From positions 744,001 to 808,000 of the forward strand of contig OZ037907.1 in the NCBI GenBank assembly GCA_964035575.1: 64,000 nucleotides of DNA, given 5' to 3'. This DNA comes from Rhynchopus sp. YZ270_cl-10 (Eukaryota > Euglenozoa > Diplonemea > Diplonemida > Diplonemidae). A program made the translations under genes and the position numbers. Shown piece after piece: positions 42,501 through 52,207 of the stretch. How positions within the stretch are numbered: position 1 is the first letter of the stretch; every line of letters starts with the position of its first letter. A model generated the notes under the pieces. It was not told the DNA's origin. It saw nothing but the letters and a program-made list of their open reading frames with translations, and did not search any database.

Positions 42501-42578
42501 ATTGTAAGGTAAGGTGGAAGGTTGTTTCTGGAGGGAGGGAGGGGGTATAGGGAGAGAAGAGGGGGAAAAAATTGACTT

Positions 42579-42610
42579 AAAATACAACAGCCCTCTCGTG
42601 AACAGTGTAC
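42579..42610 (-). repeat. Family H2 box, copy 4
   Basis: Near-consensus. Directly followed on the plus strand (42618-42650) by the GTGGACACCCC, CCATGCAGTT block. Confidence 0.65.
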
Positions 42611-43290
42611 CTCAAAAGGGTGGACACCCCAACCATGCAGTTCTACATCCAAAAAAAAAAAAAGGGTAAAGAAGTTGAGAGCGCAAACGGTGAGTTCATC
42701 GGACCCCCACCACCTGCTGACGAGCGTGCTCCATTACTACAGGACGGAGAAAACGGCGAACGCGCCGTACCCCGACGGCACCGGCCGGCGGACGAGGGTC
42801 CTACTGTGGGACCTCCTGGGACACGTGGTATTGGCCATGCGGACAATAGTGCCCAGAATGAAATTCAAGGAAGGACCAGGGGATAGAGAAGGTGCCGAGG
42901 ATGGCGACAAAATCGGCCACCACCCTCAACTGATGCCGAAGGTTCACCACCTCGGAAGAAGCCAGCGAGAGAAGTTGATTGCCATTGATAACGTCAACAT
43001 TCTACTCCCAACCACCAAGCGGAAACGCCTCGCACGTCTGCAGGAGCAGGGTCACTCTGGCTCTCAGAGAGTGAGATCAAGCAATGTGAACCGTCACTTC
43101 TCCTCTTCTTTTGTTGGTGCTATGCCCACACCGGGGAATAGGCAGTGCCCCTACTGCGTAAGAAGAAAAACCCGTCAAGGCGGCGAGAATCTGACCCATG
43201 TCACCCCACCACTACACGTTGCAAGATGCCCCGAGAAGGACATCTACACGCTGATGAACAGCGTACAGCCCTAGACAGCTCGGAGTGCAA
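42605..43290 (+). pseudogene. Probable DNA-transposon (piggyBac-like) remnant
   Basis: GC-rich stretch open in one plus frame for about 199 codons without a good ATG, the only plus-strand coding-like block in the window. It ends with RHFSSSFVGAMP, RQCPYC, then PPLHVARCPEKDIYT, which resembles the Cys-rich C-terminal domain of piggyBac transposases (C-x2-C ... P-L-C ... C-F-x-x-Y/H), although several expected cysteines are missing. Neighbouring frames also look protein-like in places, so frame changes are likely. No catalytic DDD segment seen. Confidence 0.35.
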
Positions 43291-43344
43291 AGATCACATC
43301 AGGAGGAAAAAAAAAAAGCAAAACTGTTTAGTAGACAAATAATT

Positions 43345-43407
43345 AGATTCATATACTTTCAATTCACAGAATTGAAAGTATGTGAGAGGGTCAACACATG
43401 CACCCTT
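43345..43407 (+). repeat. Family H3 double hairpin, copy 4
   Basis: Consensus copy; ATACTTTCAATTC/GAATTGAAAGTAT stem perfect over 13 bp. Confidence 0.7.
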
Positions 43408-43714
43408 TCTTACAATATGACAGTTTGACACCAGAAAAGTTTTGAGGGGGGAAAATTCAAGGTGGCTAGAGCTAACACCTACTCCTCTGCGGAAAGGGGC
43501 ACCCACTGGGTGTTAGTTATGACGTGCGGGAGGAGACGCAGAGGGAAATGGAAGTTGTAAATGTTGGAAGAAAATAAAAGTGTTGTGGGAGGTTGTGTGT
43601 TCACGCTTTTTTCCTCGCGTCTTTTTTTTTGACAAATTGTTACAAGAATGTAAGCTACCTTTTGACAAACTCTGAAAACAGTCAATCACCATTCACTATC
43701 ACAGATATTCAGTA

Positions 43715-43851
43715 CACGACGACCTAGTTATGCCCAAAAATATAGCTAGACCCCTAGACCCCTAGTTATGCGACCATTCCCCAAACTAGCTATAAACGTA
43801 ACTACGTACCTACCTTGGTATACCACTTTCGGGAATAACTAGGTCGTCGTG
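43715..43851. mobile_element. 137-bp MITE
   Basis: Perfect 17-bp ends CACGACGACCTAGTTAT. Inside, CTAGACCC is repeated and TAGCTA/ACGTAACTACGT palindromes lie near the middle. Confidence 0.8.
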
Positions 43852-44039
43852 CAAACATCTGCTGAAAAGCAGCTGCCCCAAGTGTGTTGAGCTGAAGAGG
43901 GAGGATACCACAAAACTGGGTTGTACCTGCCACGAACACCATGAATCATCCTTTTGGAAAAAAGAATGAAAATCGTCAAAGCCCCCCCACGTCCACTCTT
44001 TACATAGTTTTTTTCGATAAATAGTAGGGAAACAATTCT

Positions 44040-44115
44040 TGGTACAAGACCGGCTGTACTGGGGGTGGACACCCAGCCATGCAGTCCTACATTCTATTTC
44101 GTGGTCTACATCTGA
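44040..44115. repeat. GTGGACACCC/CATGCAGTC block, copy 2
   Basis: About 85% identical by eye to 11993-12059. Confidence 0.55.
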
Positions 44116-44308
44116 TGGTAAGGTAAATAGTAGCTGCGATGTAAATAGCAGGCGTGCGAGGGTTTTGGTTGTTTATGCAGAACCTGTGCTACGATAGGAA
44201 GCCCTGGAAAGTACAAATGAAAATGTATGTTTTGAGCCAGAAACCCAGGTCGGAAAAGTCTACCAGACGTATTGTTTTTTTTGAAAATATGAATAAAAAA
44301 ATCCAAAA

Positions 44309-44430
44309 CAAAAAACAAAAAACAAAAAACAAAAAACAAAAAACAAAAAACAAAAAACAAAAAACAAAAAACAAAAAACAAAAAACAAAAAACAAAAAAC
44401 AAAAAACAAAAAACAAAAAACAAAAAAACA
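44309..44430. repeat. 7-bp tandem array (CAAAAAA)n, about 17 copies
   Basis: Nearly perfect; shares the 7-base period with the CCAATAG array at 24528. Confidence 0.9.
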
Positions 44431-44595
44431 AAACAAAAAATCACGCATTGTAAAAGAAACTAGACAAAAAGAAAGCCAAGGATCAGATTTTTTTCACAGT
44501 ATTTCCCTTTGAATCCTTTCACCTTTGCGCCAAACAGATTTTTAAACACTGTTATTTTTATTGCTATCAAGATCAGTTGGCGGATGATATCGTCT

Positions 44596-44633
44596 AGTGT
44601 TTCTAGAGTGCGGACACCCGAGGGTGTAACTCT
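44596..44633 (+). repeat. Family H4 box, copy 4
   Basis: Diverged: TAGAGTGCGGACACCCGAGG, GTGTAACTC. Confidence 0.5.
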
Positions 44634-44791
44634 ACATAGGTTTCTTTGTTTTTGTTTTGACAGAGGGGAAAAGAGAATAAGAATAAGAGAGGGAACGCAC
44701 CAAAGAAATGACGTGCATTTGAAGGTGTGAACACCTTCAAAAAATCATCTCCAACGTAGGTTATTGATAACACTGTGCACACGACGGCGAA

Positions 44792-44872
44792 GTAAATGAC
44801 TTGACACTTGTGGTTTTCACCGTTGGTTTACGACGGTGAAACCACAAAGTAAATACCCAAGTCAGTTACTTA
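44792..44872. mobile_element. Foldback/MITE of about 80 bp
   Basis: TGTGGTTTTCACCGT and ACGGTGAAACCACA arms extended by TGACTTG/CAAGTCA further out. A relative lies at about 28735-28835. Confidence 0.6.
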
Positions 44873-44987
44873 ACCGTAGTGTACTGTCTCAGTCGGAGGA
44901 AGGAAAAATAGGAACTCAGATAAGATAGAGATCCGATAGGTAAGCAAAAGGGGAAAAAAAGATTTGGGGAGGGGAAAATAGAATATA

Positions 44988-45200
44988 CACGACGTGGTCG
45001 AGAGGCACCTGACAAGTGAAATGACATGTAAATCACTTATCATGACAAGTGATTCCTTAGGGAAGTAGGTGGGGGAAATCATGAGACAGGCATTCCTTAA
45101 GTAAATCACTTGTCATGACAAAGTGGCCACTTGTCATCATTTTCATTTATCATTTCACTTGCCACCATGGCAAGTGAAATCGGTCCTGGACCACGTCGTG
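44988..45200. mobile_element. 213-bp MITE with ACAAGTGA interior
   Basis: Ends CACGACGTGGTC and GACCACGTCGTG. The interior repeats ACAAGTGA/TCACTTGTCATGACA as in the 11816 element, but with different termini. Confidence 0.7.
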
Positions 45201-45222
45201 TGACCTTACAAAAAAGGAGGTT

Positions 45223-45252
45223 GCAATACAAAGCACTCTCGTGACAGTGTAG
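45223..45252 (-). repeat. Family H2 box, copy 5
   Basis: CTACACTGTCACGAGAGTGC on the gene strand. Just upstream of it on that strand, at 45390, a short ATG frame (MMEDTQSTLGGLRQGIKRI) might be a first exon, but no continuation was found. Confidence 0.5.
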
Positions 45253-45540
45253 CTCAAAAAAAAAAAGAAAAAACCCCCCCTCCAATCTCACCCAGCTTCT
45301 ATTTGAAAAGCTTGGTGTATTTACCAAGGATCGCTTTATTCTCTTGATTCCTTGACGTAAACCACCTAGCGTTGACTGGGTGTCTTCCATCATTTATGCA
45401 ACACAAACAAAAAAAAAAAAGGACAAAAAGGTCAGAATTCCCTCTCAGAAAAGAGGGCGTCTAAGATTTGCACAGTGCACACATTGCAAAAAAAAAAAAG
45501 AGAGAAAAAAACGAACCATGCATTAATCCTCCCTCTCCCC

Positions 45541-47664
45541 TCAATGCACAAACTGCCCTGACTCTGGCCCAAGCTCTTCCTTGAGCTTGAAGATGCCAGG
45601 TCTGTGTGAGTCTGATAGGAGTTCCATGATGGATGAGGGGAGGAGTGTGTCTGGGGGAGGCTCGTAGAGGCAGTGAATGTGGTTGCGTTTGGCTTCTTCA
45701 CGGAGGGTCCAGCTGCGGTGGACGGCAGGGCCGACGAGGGCAACGAAACGATGCGTTCGTGTACCTACGTCACCGTGGTGCACAACACCACTGACAAGCC
45801 CTGCGCTAGCAAAGGTATTTCCAATCCTCGCAAGACGGTTGACATAGTGCACCGCCACTTCCGCATGCGCAGCCACTGCACGCAGCAGGTTCCACCCAAC
45901 ACAAGCGCAGTTCCCAAAGAGCGAGACCAAAGACCCCCCCGTCTGATCCAATGGAGCCGTCAACGTGCCTATACCCATGCTCAACAGACGTAGCGTATGG
46001 GCGTCCATGTTCTCCCCTGTGCGCAGCTCGAGGACACCGACCGTAGCGTTCTTCAGAGTGTCCCTCTCCTGCTTCTTGTTGATGCAGAAGGAGACGCAAG
46101 AGGAGACCTCAGAAGACCCGCATGTGTCGGCTCGTCTCCGGTTGTTCGGCTGCAGTGGGCACGTCTTCCGCCCTGCAAGTGACATCGGCCAGACGTTGTA
46201 GATGAACACCGTGCCCGCTACCCCTGCAAGGATCACGTTCTCCGGTGCGCTAGTGAAGTTTGGAAGTGCGTCTCGTTCGTTTGGCTCCCATATCTCCTCC
46301 GGGATAGCGATGGCGCCAGGGTGGCATGTCCCCTCGAGGCGAGAGGCAACGTTGACTGTGTTTCCGAAATAGTCCATTCGTCCCGTCAGTGTGTTCTGCT
46401 CTATTGCCACAGGGCCGGAGTTGACACCAATGCGCACGGTGAGGCCACCCCAGAGCTTGCCCTGCTCGGCACAGATTGGGACCTCTAGGAGTGCAGACGG
46501 CCACTCTGCCTCACGCAGGCCTTCGTGTACACGCATGGCAAAGTTCATCCCATCGACTGTTGTTGCGAAGGCAGTCATGAAGGCGTCGCCGATTGTTTTG
46601 ACTTCGTATCCACTAAACTCGGCCATGGCCTCGCGGATGACGTTGTTGTGTATGCACAGCCCTGCCCGCATGCCGTTAGGTGAATCCTCCCAGATGGACG
46701 TCGAAGACCGGATGTCTGTGAACACCATCGTGGCAACCTCGGTCTTCACCCCTGGGGGGACAACGTTACTCACGAGGGGGCAGTCGAGGAAGCTGTCCTC
46801 CGAGAGCTCCTCCATCTCGAAGAGCGCTGCGGGGAGGTAGGGCTTGTAGGCACGGAGGTTCTGCTCCATTTGCTCGAGGGTGGCGTGCATCATTTTGGGG
46901 AGCACGGTGCGCTTTGCTTCAAGCATCTCTGCCACTGCGTCTACGTCGTACCGCGCAAGCTGCTGGGTGATCACTTCGACTGTGCTGATGGTCGACATCA
47001 TTTCCGCCTGCTCCTTGAGAACCTGCTCCGCAAACCCTCTTGTCGCCACATAGTCTATCACGAAGACCGATACAGACCCTATCGCGGTTGTCAGTGTCGC
47101 AGTCTTGCTTGTTGGGCAGGGTAACGTATCGCAGCTCCCATCCTGCACCCATCGCTTCATACGGGATGATTGCGGCATTGTTCCCGGTATATCAAATAGC
47201 CCTACTCGAAGCATGCTCTCTGCAGTGCAGACCAACAGCCAAATCACCACTGTAATCACAACTGCTGTCGTAAACCGTGTTTCAACCCGCATAACCAACA
47301 TAAAGTCGATGACTGCAACAAACACCGGCCAATTCTCTAGCCCCATCCCTCGCGCAAAGAGGTCCCCAAGAAGAACGCCGATGCCGGAGATTGATACACA
47401 CCACTTCAGAAGAGTCTCGCTGACGTGGCGTTTCGCGATGATCATACAAAAACAGATAAACGAAGGCAGTGTCATGCACACAACCGACGCATCCAGAAGC
47501 TCCCTATTCGTGTCATCCACCCCCACCAGCGCAACCAACACCCCAGTGATGGTCACGACCATCGTTATCATCATGAGAAGCTGCCGCCGCTTCCGCGCAT
47601 CCCCAATTAGCCTCCCATCCATGCTGTACACACTGTCCAGATACGCTGAGAGGGAGAACCCCAT
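45541..47664 (-). CDS. Membrane adenylate cyclase with a second, degenerate cyclase domain
   Basis: 707 aa, single exon, ATG 47664. About five or six hydrophobic segments fall between 30 and 208, then a helical linker with the motif LRAYKPYLPAALF (270-282) typical of euglenozoan and heterolobosean cyclases as I recall them. The catalytic domain (about 305-490) is intact: metal-binding Asp317 (VFTDIRSST) and Asp360 (IGDAF), ATP-selecting Lys356 and Asp431, and transition-state Asn438/Arg442 (NTVNVASRLE). Substrate residues are those of adenylate, not guanylate, cyclases. Residues about 540-665 (VGVLELRTG ... SAGLVSGVVHHGDVG ... VALVGPAVHRSWTLREEA) keep the cyclase fold pattern but lack both Asp and the Asn/Arg, so a regulatory pseudo-domain. 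Makes cAMP at a membrane. A modified H1-like box (ACGAGAGCGGTTAGG, CTCATCTGATAAGC) lies 20-60 bases upstream. Confidence 0.9.
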   Translation of the reverse strand: MGFSLSAYLDSVYSMDGRLIGDARKRRQLLMMITMVVTITGVLVALVGVDDTNRELLDASVVCMTLPSFICFCMIIAKRHVSETLLKWCVSISGIGVLLGDLFARGMGLENWPVFVAVIDFMLVMRVETRFTTAVVITVVIWLLVCTAESMLRVGLFDIPGTMPQSSRMKRWVQDGSCDTLPCPTSKTATLTTAIGSVSVFVIDYVATRGFAEQVLKEQAEMMSTISTVEVITQQLARYDVDAVAEMLEAKRTVLPKMMHATLEQMEQNLRAYKPYLPAALFEMEELSEDSFLDCPLVSNVVPPGVKTEVATMVFTDIRSSTSIWEDSPNGMRAGLCIHNNVIREAMAEFSGYEVKTIGDAFMTAFATTVDGMNFAMRVHEGLREAEWPSALLEVPICAEQGKLWGGLTVRIGVNSGPVAIEQNTLTGRMDYFGNTVNVASRLEGTCHPGAIAIPEEIWEPNERDALPNFTSAPENVILAGVAGTVFIYNVWPMSLAGRKTCPLQPNNRRRADTCGSSEVSSCVSFCINKKQERDTLKNATVGVLELRTGENMDAHTLRLLSMGIGTLTAPLDQTGGSLVSLFGNCACVGWNLLRAVAAHAEVAVHYVNRLARIGNTFASAGLVSGVVHHGDVGTRTHRFVALVGPAVHRSWTLREEAKRNHIHCLYEPPPDTLLPSSIMELLSDSHRPGIFKLKEELGPESGQFVH

Positions 47665-47944
47665 TTTGTGACAAAAAAAAAAAGCTTATCAGATGAGGAC
47701 CTAACCGCTCTCGTAGTTCCCTAATCAAGACGTTGAAATAAATGAAGTGTACAGGGAGGGGCGGGACTTTGCCCCTCAAAAATAAAGATGAAAATGACCC
47801 TGAAGGGTTGTGAGTTTGGGGTGAGATGATGGGTGTTACCTTAATGTACCTTCTGCCAATGAAGATAATGAGAGTGAGAAACAAAAGGATTGTCTGGGGT
47901 TGAGGGCAGTCAAAGGCTGGATACAACCCAGGGGGAAGCTAGGT

Positions 47945-48070
47945 TGTAAAATTCGAATAATTCGTACAATTAATTATACGAATTATACGGTATTCGATCC
48001 CCAGCAGCACCGTATAATTCTGTATAATACCGTATAATACGGTAATCGGTCGGGGCCAAGCACGTATAAT
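47945..48070. repeat. Cluster of CGTATAAT palindromes
   Basis: ATTATACG, CGTATAAT and ACCGTATAATACGGT recur at least eight times in both orientations in 125 bases. Confidence 0.6.
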
Positions 48071-48235
48071 ACAACCTAGATGGGGAGGGGAGTAGAACGA
48101 AAAGGGAGGGGGGGAGATCATTTTGTTTTGGTACCATATAAATAAGAAAAATGCCAAAATGACCGACGACAGCGATTGACGATTGCATTGGAGTGACTCC
48201 GGCCTTAGATACAATATGCAGTATAGTTATAGTGG

Positions 48236-48274
48236 GAACGCATCCTCGGGTGCCACTAATACAGCCAAGTGTTC
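48236..48274 (-). repeat. Family H4 box, copy 5
   Basis: Plus strand GCATCCTCGGGTGCCACTAATACAG, reverse complement of the family core. Confidence 0.55.
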
Positions 48275-48869
48275 AAAAAACAGTTATTTCTTTCTGTTTG
48301 CAAAGCCTATCTTAAATCAGGGAAGAAGCTCTTCCCTGTCAATATCTCGCCTTGCAATAGCCTCCTTTGTGTTGAACAATTTACCCGGTGTTTTTTAGCC
48401 TCGAGAGAGCTTCAAAAAAAAAAGTAAAAAAAGAATTATCTAGCACTGTCAATAGACAGGGGGTGGAACGCAGCTGGTTCTGATTACATAAAATCATATG
48501 TGGGGGAAAAGATGTGAGAACGACGTATTTAATGTTCAATACGCACGAAAAATATTTTTTTTGAGCAGACGCAGTCTTCCCCAATACCCCTTTCCCTGCG
48601 TTACCGTCTACACCCCGCTTCTGGGATTGGAGACCTTTTTTTTCAAGCATGTTTTGTTTGCTTTTTTTCCCTCTAAAATTGTAGATAGTAAATACCAAAC
48701 CTACCCTCTATCGATCTATGGTGTAGCTTCCCAAAGAAAGCCCTAGGAGAAAGGAAAACATCTTGAAAAGATGAATGTGCATCTCGTGCACAGCAATCTA
48801 AGAGCCAGAAAAAAAACGAAGATTGGTTTCTTTGTTGCAGAAATAAAAAACTAAAAAAATAGTAGGGTC

Positions 48870-48968
48870 GGGTAGGTAAGTAAAGTTGTTTTCGTTGATT
48901 GCACAATCCTCCTGTTTGAGGGATGATTGGCGACCGTATCGGTAATACTATTTCTCCTTTAAAGCAAG
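48870..48968. repeat. Family H6 element, copy 2
   Basis: TAGGTAAGTAAAG, TTCGTTGATTGCACAAT, GATTGGCGACCGTATC and TATTTCTCCTTTAAAG in the same order as 5011-5113. Confidence 0.6.
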
Positions 48969-49527
48969 CTTCGTAGGATTAAAAAAAACCCCCCTATTTT
49001 TTTTTAAAAAAAGACACACACAAAGCGTTTAAATTGGTTTTGAGGTTGCTCAAAATGTATAAAAAAAAAAAGATGGGTAAGATGCACTACTCAGTTATCC
49101 TCTGAAAAAAAAGTAAAATATGAACCAGACAAAAGACGACTCTATAAAAAAATGCGAAGGTCCTGGAAGTCTCTCGGAGACTTCAAAAAATAAACAAAAA
49201 ATAGTAGTTGAAACGTGCTAAAACGCATCTCAGTCGAGCTCATGAGTTAAAAAAAATCTAAAAATCATTTTCTGTTCTAAATTACAAGCTTGCCCTATTG
49301 GGTGATCTGTGATCGTCTCCGGCACACACAACAGGCTGTGAAAGCCTTGTGAGAGCTTACTGAGAGTTACTGAGATCTTGTGAATTCCTGTGTTGTGGTA
49401 CCTCGCACTGTACACAGTGCACACAGTGAAAAAAAAATCTCACCCCGTTCATAGATCACCCAAGTATGTACAACTGCTCCAATTTTTCTTTCTCAAAAAA
49501 AGAATAATGAGAAGCGTGCAAGAGATG

Positions 49528-50387
49528 CTAGGGGTCGAATGCTGCATCACTCCCTGGCCCGTAGAGGTGGGAGGGGTTGCTGGTCTGGGAGATCGATGGC
49601 ACGTCGGGCACGCCTGTGTGCCTCTCTTCATCGTACACCCCGTCCCCCTCGTATTCGTCTATGTACTCATCACCCCAGGCCTGCCGTGTGTGTCTCTCGT
49701 AGCCAAATCCGGTCATGTGCCCAGCACGAACATGTGCATGTCCTACATCCTCCATTTCCTCCACCTCCGCACCACCGTTCACCTCCTCCAACACTCGCTG
49801 TGAAGGGGGTTTGTTGAGAGGGAGGGAAAAGGGGGTTTTTAGTCAAGTATAATGAGAAATGATGGGTTTAAAAAAAAAAGTTCAGATTGTTTGTTTGTTT
49901 TTCAGTTCTATCTGTGATTCTGAAGGGGAGAACATTAATTTCGTTGAGTCGGTAATAATAAAAATGTGGAGGTAAAGGAGGGCAACCCAAGGTCAAACTT
50001 TGACCTTGGGGGTTGCCTCAAAAAAAGGGGGAAAGTGTTGGGAAAATGGTTGTATTTTAATTTGTTCACCCCCGAGGAAGGTGAGTGAGGTTGGCTGTAC
50101 TAAAGACGTGCAGGGAGTGGGGTTGTGTGTTTGATCATACCCGGAGCACATTTACCTTCTCGTCGATTTTGGGGGCGGGGTTGATGTGCGGCTTGAATGG
50201 GTACTCCTCCTTCTTCTTCTCCGTGTGCATGCCTTTACTGAGGGGGAAGGCGTAGGGGAACGTCACTTGCTGTGGGTGAAATGATATGTTCAAAGTGGAC
50301 AATACGATACCAAGAATATACTGAACCTAAGGCAAAAACATCAAAACCATCAAAAAGTATTTTCAACATAAATAAAAGTGTACCCTG

Positions 50388-50420
<33 letters not shown>

Positions 50421-52207
50421 ACTCTGGTAGGTAAGTAAAAGGAAAAAAGGTTTTTTCCGTTGATTTTTACAAAAAATAAATCAAAAAAAGGCATCCATAC
50501 CCCTCCCTCTAGCACTCTGTACTGTGCCTTGCCTTCAGTCCAGTTAGACTCTTTGGTAACACGGTTGAGGTTGTTGCGGCGGTTTTCTTTGTCTTCACGA
50601 TCGCGTCGTGCGCTTTCTTGCCTTTTGATGTAGGTTTGGAAGCCGCATATGGGCACGTCTTGACTCGTTGCGGAACGGCCTTGGGAAGAGATGTGGCGGG
50701 AGTTTGGGTTGATGACGGGCTGGAAGGTGAGGTGTTTGTCTTCTTCGCTGTAGCCTTCTTGGGCTGCACGAATGGCGTCACGCTGCTTTTCGGGGTCCCT
50801 CCCGTAATACGAAAACTGCGAGACATCAGGGTCCCCTCCGTTCTGCAGCGTCGCGTTGAGAAGGCGCTGTTTGCGCTGCTCTGCGAGCTGCTTCGCATTG
50901 CTGTTGATACGCGGTTTGAAGGTGTTCACCGACGCTGCACGCTGGGCCCTCTGCTCCTTGATACGCTGCACATCTTCCTCCCTCGACCCTCTCTGCTGCA
51001 CAGAGGAAGACCTCGGTGAGGCACGTGAACCTTCATAGGACCGTCTGTCCGCAAACCACGAAGCACTCCGCTCAGAGATCTGTGGTTGGAACAGCCCCTT
51101 GGTAGCCTCCCTCGCCATCACGGCCAGCTTTTTCTTTTTTGCAGCGGCCTGGCCATGAAGCTGGTTCACCACTGCATCGACGTGCTGTTGTGAGCGGGGC
51201 TTGCTTGACTGAGGGTGCTCCATCCGTTCCACCTCCTCTCGGGTCGAACGTACGCGGTATTCACGTTGTCTCTGCAAAAACTGTTGCCGGCCTACAAAGT
51301 CGCCGTGTGCAGCGAATTCTTTGCTGTTCCGTACGATCTTCCGCGATTCTGCTGATATGCTCGGAACGTTCTGGAGACCCTCTTTATCGAGTTGTTCTTG
51401 TCTGAGGCGTTCGCGGGAGGTTTGTTTGCATTTTTCTGCGGTTTTATGTGGAAAGGCACGCGCCACATCAACATCAATGCTCCGCGACCGTGTACACAAT
51501 GTAGGCTCGAAGGTCTCCTCCTCATCTAGGTATTTCTGCTTTATGCCGAACATCTTCTTTGCCTTCTCCTTTTTGATCTCATCTAATCTCTCATGCAATG
51601 GCTTGCGTACTGTCACATACTCCTTGGGGATTTGAGGCTGGAATAACCCTTCTGTTTCCTTCTCGGTCTGATCTAAGACACGGTCCCTTTGTCTCTTCTG
51701 CTGCAGTTTTGCGTCGTTGAACAGTTTATCCCCTAATGCCTCTGCTTCTCCAGTTGACGTCACCCTCTTCCGCGTAAGAGACTTGCTCCCAGAGGAGAGC
51801 TGTGGTTTGAAGGTGCAGAGCTGTTCCTGCTCTTCTTCAAGCCGTGCTCGCTGGATCTCTCTACGTTGGTACACTTCTCTTTGGTTGCCACGAAGACGTG
51901 CCAACGCAGCCTCTTGTGTCACATGCTTTGCCTGTTCTTGCGGGTTAATCACAGGATGAAAAGTGCATTCTTCTTTTACTCTATTTTCTTCATCTCTAAC
52001 CAAAGTCTTAAATCGCGTCTCTCTTTTAATCGTATCCATCTCCAACCATTCGCGTGTCCCAATGCGGCTGGACCTCCTGCTTGATTGGTGGCTGCCTGCG
52101 CGTGTCACAGACCCTTCATGTCCATAGGGCGACCGCCCCCGCATCCGTGGGGATTCATTCTCAAGATCAATGTCATCAAGGAAGAGTTCGCCTTCTTCTA
52201 CAAGCAT
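49528..52207 (-). CDS. F-x-P-x-I-N repeat protein, three exons (cytoskeletal/basal-body type)
   Basis: Exons 50501-52207, 50141-50269 and 49528-49797 join in phase 0 throughout to 701 aa; donors GGG|GTATGG and CGG|GTATGA, acceptors CCCACAG and TTCACAG. At least eight dispersed motifs of the type C/T-F-x-P-x-I-N-x-x-S (CTFHPVINPQ, CTFKPQLSSGS, LFQPQIPKE, TFEPTLCTRS, LFQPQISERS, TFKPRINSNAK, LTFQPVINPNS, and YPFKPHINPAP in exon 2) are separated by Arg/Glu/Gln-rich helices. Proteins with this repeat are common in flagellated protists and tend to be axonemal or basal-body components; that role is inferred. Exon 3 adds an acidic, Gly/Tyr-rich tail. ATG 52207 follows CCCCCCCATACACAAAAAG, a plausible acceptor; a TTTGAATAA array sits just upstream. 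Confidence 0.85.
50390..50420. repeat. (TC)n microsatellite inside intron 1 of the repeat-protein gene
   Basis: About 13 TC units next to an H6 fragment (50427-50465, TAGGTAAGTAAAAGG ... CGTTGATTTT). Confidence 0.8.

Larger units (their letters stand above)
47665..49527. other. Intergenic, 1.9 kb
   Basis: Contains a cluster of CGTATAAT/ATTATACG palindromes at 47945-48070, an H4 copy, an H6 copy, an AAGATGAATGTGCATCTCGTGC box related to H1/H2 at 48768, and A/T runs. No gene seen. Confidence 0.55.

Noticed and set aside
44154-44453. Lys/Asn/Gln or Phe/Cys repeat proteins
   Set aside because: Translation of the (CAAAAAA)n array.
45300-45393. Short ATG frame MMEDTQSTLGGLRQGIKR as a first exon
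   Set aside because: No downstream exon in a compatible phase before the next gene; a GTAAAT donor would break the GTATG rule.
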